Under the pieces are notes generated by a model that had not been told where the DNA came from, searched no databases, and worked only from the letters and a program-made list of their open reading frames with translations. This document shows, in pieces, positions 8,723-17,465 of a stretch of 64,000 bases of DNA (positions are counted from its first letter, which is position 1; the number at the start of each line of letters is the position of its first letter). Position numbers and translations under genes: made by a program. Origin of the DNA: Stieleria sp. JC731 (GTDB lineage: Bacteria; Planctomycetota; Planctomycetia; Pirellulales; Pirellulaceae); assembly GCF_020966635.1 (NCBI RefSeq), contig NZ_JAJKFQ010000002.1, forward strand, positions 124,001-188,000, written 5' to 3'.

Positions 8723-9705
8723 TGAACCACCACGTCAAACGCCAGAGCTATGGACGCGATCTACTGAGTAACTTTCTGTCGCGATGGAAACATGCCGAGC
8801 CGAACGGACAACCTGCACCCATCGGCCTGATTGCCGGATGGGGATCGTTTCCTGTCCAAGTGGCCGAAGAGATTGTCAGTTCAGGCGGACGTGTTTGCTG
8901 CATCGCGATCACCGGGCACGCTAGCCCCGAGCTGGAATCGATTTGTGATCACGTTAAATGGTCGGGCGTGGGGAAGATCGGCGCTCACTTGCGATACTTC
9001 CGCAGACATCACGTTCGCAATGTCACGATGGCTGGAAAGCTATTCAAATCAGACCTGTTGTTCCAAGGCAGCGTTTGGCTGAAACACTTTCCAGATCTCA
9101 CTGCGATTCGCACATTCGGCCCCTGCCTGCTGGGAAAACGCCGCGATTCACGAGATGACAGTCTTCTGCTATCAGTCACCCGAACCTATGCAAAGAATCA
9201 AATGAACGTTTGCCCGGCTACGGACTTTGCCCCTGAACTGCTGGTCAAGAAAGGACAACTAATCGGCGCGCCACTGGACGAACGTCAGCAACGCGACGCG
9301 ACCTCGGGATGGCAGGTCGCAAAACAAATGGGCGGCATGGACATCGGTCAGTCGATCACCATCAAAGACGCGACGGTACTGGCCGTCGAAGCGGTCGAAG
9401 GGACGGACGCATGTATCGAACGCACTGGCAAGCTATGCCGGCGTGGTGGCTGGACGCTGGTCAAAGTTAGCAAGCCGAATCAAGACATGCGTTTCGACGT
9501 TCCCACAATCGGTCCACAAACGATTCAGAAGGTTGCCGCCAACGGTGGAGAAACCATTGTCATCGAAGCTGGGATGACGATCGTCGTTGAACGCGAAGAG
9601 ACCCTGCGACTGGCCAAGCAACACGGAATCAAAATCGTCGCGTTTGAGGACGCAGCGATGGAGCAGCAGCCAGGTGGCATACAAGCTACAAACCAAGCCG
9701 CTTAG
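8722..9705 (+). CDS. lpxI: UDP-2,3-diacylglucosamine pyrophosphatase, LpxI type
   Basis: 327 residues. LpxI (DUF1009 family) hydrolyses UDP-2,3-diacylglucosamine to lipid X, the fourth lipid A step, and replaces LpxH in many non-enterobacteria. The family start PIGLIAGWGSFPVQVAE is at about residues 33-49, followed by VKWSGVGKIG and NVTMAGKLFK; the C-terminal catalytic half has KVSKPNQDMRFDVPTIG and the ANGGETIVIEAG segment near the end. It is about 45 residues longer than the Caulobacter enzyme, mainly by an N-terminal extension. Overlap with lpxD and matching pathway step make the call secure. Confidence 0.94.
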   Translation: MNHHVKRQSYGRDLLSNFLSRWKHAEPNGQPAPIGLIAGWGSFPVQVAEEIVSSGGRVCCIAITGHASPELESICDHVKWSGVGKIGAHLRYFRRHHVRNVTMAGKLFKSDLLFQGSVWLKHFPDLTAIRTFGPCLLGKRRDSRDDSLLLSVTRTYAKNQMNVCPATDFAPELLVKKGQLIGAPLDERQQRDATSGWQVAKQMGGMDIGQSITIKDATVLAVEAVEGTDACIERTGKLCRRGGWTLVKVSKPNQDMRFDVPTIGPQTIQKVAANGGETIVIEAGMTIVVEREETLRLAKQHGIKIVAFEDAAMEQQPGGIQATNQAA

Positions 9706-9790
9706 CTTCCGCCCCTTTGGCACCGGCGACTGCGCCGCATAGGCAACGGTACCGGGCAGTCCACCAGCAACCCAGTGCTTCGTTCCAACT

Positions 9791-10052
9791 CGATTTTAGG
9801 ATTAGCCGTATGGCTTTGGCCATGGTTCCAACGCAATAACCGGGGCTAACGCCCGTCGGCTGATGACCCGAACCCGCTCGATTTTAGGATTAGCCGTATG
9901 GCATTAACCACGGTTCCAACGCAATAACCGGGGCTAACGCCCATCGGCTGATGCCCCGAAACCGCTGGATTTTAGGATTAGCCGTATGGCGTTAGCCACG
10001 GTTTCAGTGCAATAAGCGGGGCTGATGCCCGTCGGCTGATGCCCCGAACCCG
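9791..10052. repeat. Three tandem copies of an 88-bp intergenic repeat
   Basis: Copies begin at 9791, 9879 and 9967, an exact 88-bp period, with about 85-90% identity by eye. Each unit starts GATTTTAGGATTAGCCGTAT and contains GGGGCTAACGCCC plus a TTAGCCACGGTT block, which give short palindromic arms able to fold. No start codons or coding bias are present. The repeats fill the space between the convergent ends of lpxI and the DUF1080 gene, a usual position for extragenic palindromic repeats. Confidence 0.9.
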
Positions 10053-10116
10053 TATTTTCATATCGAACGAAGCACCAGTAGACTGCCCAAATGCAGCGAG
10101 CTACTAAACTGCCATG

Positions 10117-11328
10117 CTACTCTGCTGCCTTCTCAGATGCCTCTTCTGAAGACTCTGCCTCTTCAGATTCGGCGGGCTCTGCAGATTCGGCGGCTGCTTC
10201 TTCGCTAGGCTCCGCCTCGGCTTCCTGTTCCTGTGCCGGCTGATTCCATTCCAATTTTGCTGCTTCGGCGCGTTGTTCCTTGGTCGCGATGACAGGAAAC
10301 TTGGCGTGCCCCAAGCCGCGATCAACAATCCAGATGTTGCGGAATCGAACGGGGTCGCCATGGTCTTGAATGTTGATCGGCAACAAGATCGGCTCTTCAG
10401 GTTTTCCGGCGCCTGTTTTACTTGGAAGTGCGACGTCGTCTTGAACCTTCACACCATTGATCCAGCTGGTGATGTGGGCATCACGAATCTTCTTGCCGTC
10501 AGAGGACCAACGTGGGGCGGTAAACGAGATGTCATAGGTCTGCCAAACCAACGGGGGAAATGCCATGTTGAAATCAGGAGACTTCATTCGGTACAGGGCG
10601 CCCAAGCCGTTGAACATCTTTTCGGTTCCGAATGAATCGAGAACCTGACACTCGTAGCGACTTTGTAGATACATACCGCTGTTGCCGCGTTGCTGACCGT
10701 CGGCCAGTGGCATGTAGGGCAGGCGGAATTCCGCGTGCAGATCAAAATCTTGGAACATCGGCGAAATCAACGCGCCTTCCTTTAGCAATCCTCCGTCGGT
10801 CATCTCCGCACCGACAAAATTGTCAACAGAGCTTCCGTCAAAGACGACGACGGAGTTTTCTGGTGGCTTTGCACCTAGCGTTGGACTGACACGGTGGACT
10901 CGGTCAAGTCTGCCCAACATCTTGCCATCGGACGAGACGATATTGCATCCTTCGGAATCGACGAAGATCCCCCACGGGCCACCTGACAAAATCACCGTTT
11001 CACCGGATCGCAAACCGATTAAACGCATTTCCTCGGCTTGGTGTCCCTCTTCCCCGGGTAGCCCACCAAAGAAAGCGATCGCTTGGAACTGGTCACCCTT
11101 AATCGGGCGAATTTGCAAAGCCAGTACGTCGCGTTTCTTACCTTCGGTTTTGATTTTTCCGACGAATTCACCCATCAAGCTGTAGCTGGCGTCGTCTTTT
11201 GGCGGCTCAGTGTAGGCAGGCCCTTTTTCGTTGTTGCCGTGCTGCTGAGCTAAAACGGAGGGTGCTGTGACCAGGATCAAGGCGGGCAGGAGAGTCTGAG
11301 CGAGCAGACGCGGTAGAGATACGGTCAT
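10117..11328 (-). CDS. Exported DUF1080 (3-keto-disaccharide hydrolase-like) protein
   Basis: 403 residues from ATG. Signal peptide 1-27 (ends SVLAQQ). Residues about 150-340 match the DUF1080 concanavalin-like fold: VVFDGSSVDNFVG, then HAEFRLPY, RGNSGMYLQSRYECQVLDSFG and QDHGDPVRFRNIWI, the typical closing motif. Family members are linked to 3-keto-glycoside hydrolysis and are abundant in planctomycetes. Residues about 370-403 are a strongly acidic Glu/Ala/Ser tail with repeated EEAAE-like units, which looks disordered. It stands alone on the minus strand and is divergent from the sulfatase at 11660; both are probably exported and could act on the same polymer. Confidence 0.88.
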   Translation of the reverse strand: MTVSLPRLLAQTLLPALILVTAPSVLAQQHGNNEKGPAYTEPPKDDASYSLMGEFVGKIKTEGKKRDVLALQIRPIKGDQFQAIAFFGGLPGEEGHQAEEMRLIGLRSGETVILSGGPWGIFVDSEGCNIVSSDGKMLGRLDRVHRVSPTLGAKPPENSVVVFDGSSVDNFVGAEMTDGGLLKEGALISPMFQDFDLHAEFRLPYMPLADGQQRGNSGMYLQSRYECQVLDSFGTEKMFNGLGALYRMKSPDFNMAFPPLVWQTYDISFTAPRWSSDGKKIRDAHITSWINGVKVQDDVALPSKTGAGKPEEPILLPINIQDHGDPVRFRNIWIVDRGLGHAKFPVIATKEQRAEAAKLEWNQPAQEQEAEAEPSEEAAAESAEPAESEEAESSEEASEKAAE

Positions 11329-11659
11329 GGTGGGGAGAATCAGGGGGAGATTATTCGCTGAAAAGCGAGTTCATGTTCTAGCGCTCCAAGTCTAGTTCGC
11401 AGACAGGCCGGCCTCCAGCATGCCACGGTCAATCGGAACAGTTTCGGTCGCATTCTTGACTGAACTGGTGTGGATCAACGTTTCCAGACTGGCATTTCTA
11501 GCATCCCATATTTTTTGGCTGGCGCATCTGCTCCAAAATTTGTCGGCTAGGTCGGGTGCGGGTACGATGACCATTCTTTTGGCTCCGGCCGGACTGGGCG
11601 CAAACCAGACTGAGCCTAAACCATCTGCCCTCCCAAAATTCCTCCCAACCAAAGTTTCT
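11329..11659. other. Divergent promoter region between DUF1080 and sulfatase genes
   Basis: 331 bp. The sulfatase reading frame stays open upstream to 11420, but that part has no family similarity, so I treat it as non-coding leader. No hairpin or repeat stands out. Confidence 0.45.
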
Positions 11660-13324
11660 ATGCGTACATTCTTTCGAGCTCTTCTCCGTTCGCGGCCTGC
11701 GTCTGAAGCGAGTTTGCTTCGGGATACCAACGGCAACAGTTCCATACATCATCGGTCCATCGGCTACGGTTTGGCGATGGTCCTGATCGCAATCGGTTTG
11801 GCCAATGCTTCGACTCGAAACGTCAAAGCGGCTGACCAACCGAACATCCTGTTTATCTTCACCGACGATCACTGCACACAAGCGCTCAGTGCCTACGATC
11901 CGGAACGGATCTCGACACCCAACATGGATCGTATCGCTCGTGAAGGCATGCGATTTGATCGATGCTATGTCACCAACGGGATCTGCGGTCCCAGTCGTGC
12001 TGTCATCCAAACCGGCAAGTACAGTCACCTCAATGGCTTTATTCGAAACGGCAATCGATTCAACGGTGATCAGCAGACGTTTCCAAAGTTGCTGCAAAAG
12101 GCCGGATACCAAACCGCGATCATTGGTAAGTGGCACCTCGCATCAACACCCCAAGGCTACGACTACTACGACGTGCTCAAAGGCCAAGGTCCGTATTACA
12201 ACCCACCGATGATCACTGCCGACGCCAACGGCGAACCGGTCACACGGAAACACACGGGATACACGACCGAAATCATCACGGACAAGACTCTCGACTGGTT
12301 GAAAAATGATCGTGATGCTGACAAGCCATTCATGGTCATGTACCAGCACAAAGCCCCACACCGCAATTGGCGTCCGGCTCCCAAGTACCTCAACTGGCTT
12401 GACGACGAAACCATCCCCGAACCAGAAACGCTTTGGGATGACTACCAAGGTCGAACACAGTCAGCAGCCAAGCAAACCATGACGGTCCGCGAGCACCTGA
12501 ACGACAACGACCTAAAGCTCTCTGGCTACGGCAACATGAATGCCGAACAAAAGAAGGTTTGGGACGCAGCCTATGGCCCGAAAAACAAAGCTTACTTGGC
12601 CGCTCGCGATTCGATGACGGAAGAAGAAATCATCAAATGGAAATACCAGCGATACGTCAAGGACTACTTGCGCTGTGTCAAAAGTGTTGACGACGGAATC
12701 GGTGAGGTCCTCGACTACTTGGATGAATCCGGTTTGGCCAAAAACACCGTCGTGATCTATTCGTCCGACCAAGGCTGGTACTTGGGCGAGCACGGCTGGT
12801 TTGACAAACGCTGGATGTACGAAGAATCGCTACGAACTCCGTTGCTTGTCCGTTGGCCCGGCGTTGTCCAACCTGGATCAACCAATAACGACATCACTTC
12901 GAACCTCGACTTCGCAGAAACCTTCCTCGATATCGCCGGTGTAGGGGTGCCCGCTGATATGCAAGGCCGATCGTTGGTTCCATTGTTCAACGGCAATACG
13001 CCAAATGATTGGCGCAGTGTTTTCTATTACCACTACTACGAAAACCCTGGCGCACACAACGTGGCACGCCACTACGGTGTCACCGACGGTCATCATAAGC
13101 TGATTCGATACTATGCATTGGAAGGGAAGCAGATCGATGACTGGGAATTGTTCGATCTGAAGTCCGACCCGAATGAACTGCAAAGTGTTTACGGCAGTAC
13201 CGACTACAGCGAGATCCAGCAAAGACTGGCGAAAGAGCTTGATGCTGCTCAAAAGCAATTTGGTGTCCCAGAAGACACGGACATCGGGCGTCCGCAACAA
13301 AGACGAAATGCGAATGGCAAGTAA
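11660..13324 (+). CDS. Exported sulfatase, formylglycine type
   Basis: 554 residues from ATG at 11660; an upstream in-frame ATG at 11420 would add 80 unrelated residues, and ATG 11777 would give a shorter but valid signal peptide. The signal-like hydrophobic stretch is [14 protein letters not shown] (about 37-50). Type I sulfatase core starts at [11 protein letters not shown] (metal-binding Asp pair). The maturation motif CGPSR has C109, which sulfatase-maturing enzyme would convert to formylglycine. Further metal/catalytic motifs are GKWHLA, HKAPH and [16 protein letters not shown]. It resembles mucin- and glucosamine-sulfate-directed sulfatases; the substrate cannot be told from sequence. 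A strong terminator follows at 13351. Confidence 0.93.
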   Translation: MRTFFRALLRSRPASEASLLRDTNGNSSIHHRSIGYGLAMVLIAIGLANASTRNVKAADQPNILFIFTDDHCTQALSAYDPERISTPNMDRIAREGMRFDRCYVTNGICGPSRAVIQTGKYSHLNGFIRNGNRFNGDQQTFPKLLQKAGYQTAIIGKWHLASTPQGYDYYDVLKGQGPYYNPPMITADANGEPVTRKHTGYTTEIITDKTLDWLKNDRDADKPFMVMYQHKAPHRNWRPAPKYLNWLDDETIPEPETLWDDYQGRTQSAAKQTMTVREHLNDNDLKLSGYGNMNAEQKKVWDAAYGPKNKAYLAARDSMTEEEIIKWKYQRYVKDYLRCVKSVDDGIGEVLDYLDESGLAKNTVVIYSSDQGWYLGEHGWFDKRWMYEESLRTPLLVRWPGVVQPGSTNNDITSNLDFAETFLDIAGVGVPADMQGRSLVPLFNGNTPNDWRSVFYYHYYENPGAHNVARHYGVTDGHHKLIRYYALEGKQIDDWELFDLKSDPNELQSVYGSTDYSEIQQRLAKELDAAQKQFGVPEDTDIGRPQQRRNANGK

Positions 13325-13350
13325 CATTGCCTGAACTATCAAATTCAACT

Positions 13351-13386
13351 CGCTGATGATTGCACTGCGATCATCAGCGTTTTTTT
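13351..13386 (+). terminator. Intrinsic terminator of sulfatase gene
   Basis: Perfect 10-bp stem CGCTGATGAT (13351-13360) with ATCATCAGCG (13370-13379), 9-nt loop, then seven T residues at 13380-13386. It lies 27 bp after the stop codon and separates two convergent sulfatase genes. Confidence 0.93.
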
Positions 13387-13433
13387 ATTCCAGGTCAAAA
13401 CAGAATCAACATTAAATCACTTACCAAGCGGGA

Positions 13434-14894
13434 TCACCAACCGCCTTTTTGTGGCGTCGCAGTCGCCTGCATCTCTGCATACCAATCTTTCAAGTCACCA
13501 GCCAAGCGGGTTGTTTCCGTTTGATGATTGTCGGCAACGTTGATCGCTTCCTGTGGATCGTTCGCCAGATTGTAAAGCTCGAAGCGTTCGTTCTCGAATG
13601 AACCCGGTTTCGCTTTGGGATGCTGCACCACCAATTTCCATTTGCCGTCCCGGACCGCCTCACTACGTTGACCGTTGTTGCTTAGCGAAGCCCAATAAAG
13701 TGACCGTTTGGGAAGACTTTCTTGCCGAAACAAAACAGGTGATATATCAATACCATCGAGCTTCCGATCGTTCGGCTCAGGAACATCGGCGATTTCCAGC
13801 AACGTTGGCATCACGTCAATGCTAATCATCGGCTGATCGCTCGACGTTCCTGGCTTAATTTTGCCGGGCCACCAAGCGATCGCTGGAACCTTGTGACCAC
13901 CTTCGTACACCGAACCTTTCCCGCCTCGCAAAGCAGGACTTCCGCTCGGAAAGTCACTCGAAGGGCCATTGTCTGAGAAGAATAAAACGAAGGTATTCTC
14001 GGCGATATCCAGATCGTGCAACATTCGATAGAGACGATCCATCCCTTCATCGACCGGCAATGTCATGCCTTTGTATTTGGCAATGCGTTCTTCGGGGCTG
14101 ACTTGATTCCATCGCCAACGATTCCAAGCTGTCTCGGTCCTTCTGACCGGATCTCCCGGCACCTGCACCGGATTGTGAATCGCTTCATGGGCGACATAGA
14201 GGCAAAACGGTGAATCATCCTTTGCATGTTGCTGAACAAAATTGCAAACGGCATCGTTGATCAAATACGTTGAATAGCCTTGCTGATGGGTTTCCCTGCG
14301 GCCTTTCCACCAGTCATGCTTGCTATGGTCGCCAATATGGCTGACGAAATCGATGTTGCCACTGTGGTAGCCAATGAACTCGTCGAAGCCATGATTGTCA
14401 GGGTGGTAAACATCACTGTTCTGCGGATAGCCCTGATGCCATTTGCCGACCAACCCCGTTACATACCCCGCATCGTTTAGCAGTTCTGCAAATGTTTGAT
14501 CGACCAGTTGCAAACCTTTACGGTGCTCCGGATGACTATCATGCGGATGGATCACCGCTTCGATACCTGCGCGTTGTTGATAGCGACCGGTTAACAGCCC
14601 CGTACGTGTTGGCGAGCACACCGTCCCCGAAGAATGAAAGTCGACTAGCCTCATACCTTCGGCTGCAAATCGGTCAATCGCAGGTGTCTGAAAGTATGGA
14701 TTGCCAAAGCAGCTGACTCCCTCGTAACCCATATCGTCGACCATCACGACAATCAAATTCGGACGATCAACAGCAATGGCGTCACAGGTCGATAGCAGCG
14801 CGAACATCGCGAGAGCCGCGATCCGCGAAAACTTTGGAACCTGAGAGTCCAATAGCAGTGGAAGGAAAGCTTTGAAAGATAAGTTTCTCTTCAC
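13434..14894 (-). CDS. Exported arylsulfatase-type sulfatase
   Basis: 486 residues from GTG at 14894; a shorter start at the internal Met30 is possible but would shorten the signal peptide (hydrophobic IAALAMFALLSTCDAIA, about 25-41). Mature part begins DRPNLIVVMVDDMGYEG with the metal-binding Asp pair. The formylglycine motif is C93-SPTR97, followed by TGLLTGRY. Later motifs include GKWHQG, HEAIHNP, FFSDNGP and RGGKGSVYEGGHKVPAI, as in arylsulfatase A-like proteins. Encoded convergently with the sulfatase at 11660, which has a different subfamily signature, so the two may act on different sulfate esters of one algal polysaccharide. Confidence 0.93.
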   Translation of the reverse strand: MKRNLSFKAFLPLLLDSQVPKFSRIAALAMFALLSTCDAIAVDRPNLIVVMVDDMGYEGVSCFGNPYFQTPAIDRFAAEGMRLVDFHSSGTVCSPTRTGLLTGRYQQRAGIEAVIHPHDSHPEHRKGLQLVDQTFAELLNDAGYVTGLVGKWHQGYPQNSDVYHPDNHGFDEFIGYHSGNIDFVSHIGDHSKHDWWKGRRETHQQGYSTYLINDAVCNFVQQHAKDDSPFCLYVAHEAIHNPVQVPGDPVRRTETAWNRWRWNQVSPEERIAKYKGMTLPVDEGMDRLYRMLHDLDIAENTFVLFFSDNGPSSDFPSGSPALRGGKGSVYEGGHKVPAIAWWPGKIKPGTSSDQPMISIDVMPTLLEIADVPEPNDRKLDGIDISPVLFRQESLPKRSLYWASLSNNGQRSEAVRDGKWKLVVQHPKAKPGSFENERFELYNLANDPQEAINVADNHQTETTRLAGDLKDWYAEMQATATPQKGGW

Positions 14895-15098
14895 GGATCA
14901 GCCCTTGAAAGCGAATTGGTCAACGCACCGCTACCATTCTATCGCTTTCAAATCAGGCGCGCGGCTTTGACGACGCTATCGAGCGGTATCCATCAATGCG
15001 AAAGATCCAGACCGAAATGTCATGACAACATCTCTGCCTGGACCTGATCGCAATCCACCAGATTCTGACTTTAAATCAGCTCACCATGATGCCTTTAT

Positions 15099-15359
15099 TT
15101 AGGCCACGGTTCGATGATTGGTTTTCTCTGCAATGACCAGCAGGGCAACTGCGCCGATCAAAGATCCGATCCAACCCGCCGCTTGAAACGGCGTGCCACC
15201 AAAAATCAGGTAGGCGACGAATCCGCCAGCGAAGGATCCTGCCACGCCTAACAGCATGGTCATCATCAACCCCATTGACTGAGGGCCGGGTACCAGCAAG
15301 CGAGCGATAGCACCGATAAACAGACCGAAAAGCATCCAACCAAGAATTGGAATTAACAT
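15099..15359 (-). CDS. GlsB/YeaQ/YmgE-family small membrane protein
   Basis: 86 residues from ATG with AGGAGAATCCTCG ahead of it, a good ribosome-binding site. Three hydrophobic segments with glycine-rich spacing (GWMLFGLFIGAIARLLVPG at the start, then GVAGSFAGGFVAYLIFGG and GWIGSLIGAVALLVIAE) match the transglycosylase-associated/YeaQ family of stress-linked inner-membrane proteins. Function in the family is not settled. Confidence 0.9.
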   Translation of the reverse strand: MLIPILGWMLFGLFIGAIARLLVPGPQSMGLMMTMLLGVAGSFAGGFVAYLIFGGTPFQAAGWIGSLIGAVALLVIAEKTNHRTVA

Positions 15360-15666
15360 CGAGGATTCTCCTTTATTGACTAACGTTGGTTAACTCTTTG
15401 TGTGTCGAACTGAGCTAAGCTAGTTTTGACACCGCGTTTGGTTCTCCCCACAAGTCAGAAGGCATTCAAGCCGTTCCGCACAACTCGCCCCCATCACAAT
15501 GCATTGATGCACTTAATCAATGGATCGCTCGAAGGCGGCTAAGTCAAACTTTTGGGGATGCTCTTTGATGAGCAGGTTTCGGAACATCTGTTATGCGAAT
15601 TGCATGCCAAAGCCTTCGAGCATGAAACGACACTTGCAATTGGTCGTAAATTGACCAGTCACATCG
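15360..15666. other. Intergenic gap
   Basis: 307 bp upstream of the small membrane protein gene. Apart from its ribosome-binding site I see nothing firm. A 78-codon plus-strand frame at 15552-15788 overlaps the zinc-ribbon gene and looks like a shadow. Confidence 0.4.
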
Positions 15667-15912
15667 CTACCCGTTTAGTCCGATGGCTGTCGGGCGGTGT
15701 CCGATTGCGGCTTCGGAATAGACGCTTCCACAGCGTTGGCAGGCGAAACGATGGGTTCGTGTACGCCCCAGCGGAAGCACCGGAATAAAGAAAAGCGTGA
15801 AGTAGCGAGCGATCACAATTCGCCCACAGGTCGTTTTGGACGCACACGCCGGACAGTTAAACTCGCCAGCTGACTCGACTTTTTGCTTGGTAGAGATTCC
15901 AAAGATAACCAT
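15667..15912 (-). CDS. Small zinc-ribbon protein
   Basis: 81 residues from ATG at 15912; 33 further in-frame codons upstream do not look conserved. Two CxxC knuckles are present (CPAC near residue 20 and CQRC near residue 57), with FTLFFIPVLPLGR between them, the arrangement of the zinc_ribbon_15 family in which the hydrophobic stretch is a strand pair or a short membrane contact. Function is unknown. Stands alone between unrelated genes. Confidence 0.72.
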   Translation of the reverse strand: MVIFGISTKQKVESAGEFNCPACASKTTCGRIVIARYFTLFFIPVLPLGRTRTHRFACQRCGSVYSEAAIGHRPTAIGLNG

Positions 15913-16115
15913 CGTGCTGACTCCGTTGATTGAAAAGCGTTGCCCCTTATCAATCGACGAAGATCGCAAAGTCTGTACCGATCGCTGATCGCGACCGAAA
16001 CCATTGATCATTGGCAGTTCAGGAAACCGTTTTACTAATCAGATGTACGCAAAACGTCCTTTCTGCAATCGTTCAAATCACACGTTGCATTGTGCCTTTT
16101 CGTTCGTAAGCCATA

Positions 16116-17450
16116 TTAACTGATCAACAACGACTCGATCGGTCGCCCACGGTCCGTGATCGGGACGGGACGGTCACCGGCGTAAAGATTCTTTTGGTAG
16201 TCAACTCCAACGCTCGCGCAAACCGTCGCGAAGAAATCGGGAACGCTAACAGGATCCTGCAAGATCTTTTTGGAACGTTCATCGGTTTCGCCAAAGGCAC
16301 CACAGTGGTTCAGCCCTCCGCCTGCGAGCACACAAGTGAATGCGGTGCCTTGATGACCTCGACCGCCACCACCGTCAAATTCCGGTGGACGCCCAAATTC
16401 GGTAGTGATCATAATCAACGTTTTGTCCAGCAGTCGCTTGGACTGCAGATCTTCTATCAACGCCGCAACAGCAATATCCATCTCTTGGATCAGCTTGTGC
16501 TGTTGCTCAATCCCTCCGTTGTGCACATCCCAGCCTGATCCGTTTAGGAAGTTCAAGTTATGCGAGACTTCAATAAACCGCACGCCTCGTTCGACCAATC
16601 GCCGACTTAGTAAGCATCGCTGGCCGAACTCACCACCGTACTGATCACGAAGACTGGCGGGCTCTCTGTCAAGTTCGAACACGCGATTGAATTCAGGACC
16701 ACTCAGTTTCAAACTTTGGTCAATCGCCTGTTCATAATCATTGATCATTGGCCCTCGTGCAGTTGTCGCTTGCTGTCGAAGCGTCGCAAGAAATTGCTCT
16801 CGACGCTGTTGCCGTGTCATCGTGATGCCCTCCGGCCGCGACAACCCCGCAGGACCTTTTGTGGTATCGGTGAGGTACAGGTAGCCATGCTTGGCTCCCA
16901 AGAAACCTGGCCCGCGTGTCACATTGGGATAGCCAATCAAGACATAGGGTGGTGCCGTTTCAGATGCGGCGCCGCGTTCATGTGCGATAATCGAACCGAT
17001 CGAAGGATAGGTGATCGTTCCACTGACCGGTCGCCCCGTATGCATTCGATTCGTCGCCGCGGCATGCTCGTCAATCATATCGTGGTTGACGCTGCGAACG
17101 GCGGTGACTTGTTCCATCAACCGAGCCACGTTCGGCAGATGCTCGCACAAGCGAACTCCATCGACGGACGTTTCGATTGAGTCATAGTAAGCACCGGGCC
17201 GTTTTGCTTTTGGATCTCCTTTTTCTTTGGGGTCAAAGGTATCGATTTGCCCCATGCCTCCACCCAACCAAATCGAGATCACATGTTCTGCGTTCCCCGA
17301 AATACTCGGTTGGTGATGCGAGTGCTCACCTTCGACATCACTCGCGACGTCGTTCGCAATCCCTAACTTCGGTAACGCAAGGCTACCCAATGCCGCCCCA
17401 CGACGAAGTACGGCTCGACGGCTGAGTTCTTGATGGTTTTCTTTGTTCAT
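16116..17450 (-). CDS. DUF1501 protein with Tat-like signal
   Basis: 444 residues from ATG. The N-terminus has a twin-arginine type signal ([18 protein letters not shown]). DUF1501 proteins share an alkaline-phosphatase/sulfatase-like fold; visible family motifs are [70 protein letters not shown] and CVLAGGGL. Starts 15 bp after the stop of the LamG/PSCyt1/DUF1553 gene on the same strand, so they form a pair. It is the last gene of a six-gene minus-strand operon begun by an ECF sigma factor. Confidence 0.9.
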   Translation of the reverse strand: MNKENHQELSRRAVLRRGAALGSLALPKLGIANDVASDVEGEHSHHQPSISGNAEHVISIWLGGGMGQIDTFDPKEKGDPKAKRPGAYYDSIETSVDGVRLCEHLPNVARLMEQVTAVRSVNHDMIDEHAAATNRMHTGRPVSGTITYPSIGSIIAHERGAASETAPPYVLIGYPNVTRGPGFLGAKHGYLYLTDTTKGPAGLSRPEGITMTRQQRREQFLATLRQQATTARGPMINDYEQAIDQSLKLSGPEFNRVFELDREPASLRDQYGGEFGQRCLLSRRLVERGVRFIEVSHNLNFLNGSGWDVHNGGIEQQHKLIQEMDIAVAALIEDLQSKRLLDKTLIMITTEFGRPPEFDGGGGRGHQGTAFTCVLAGGGLNHCGAFGETDERSKKILQDPVSVPDFFATVCASVGVDYQKNLYAGDRPVPITDRGRPIESLLIS

Positions 17451-17465
17451 CTTGGTTTGCTTTGA

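Noticed and set aside
15552-15788. 78-codon plus-strand gene
   Set aside because: Second half lies antisense to the zinc-ribbon gene; no family resemblance.
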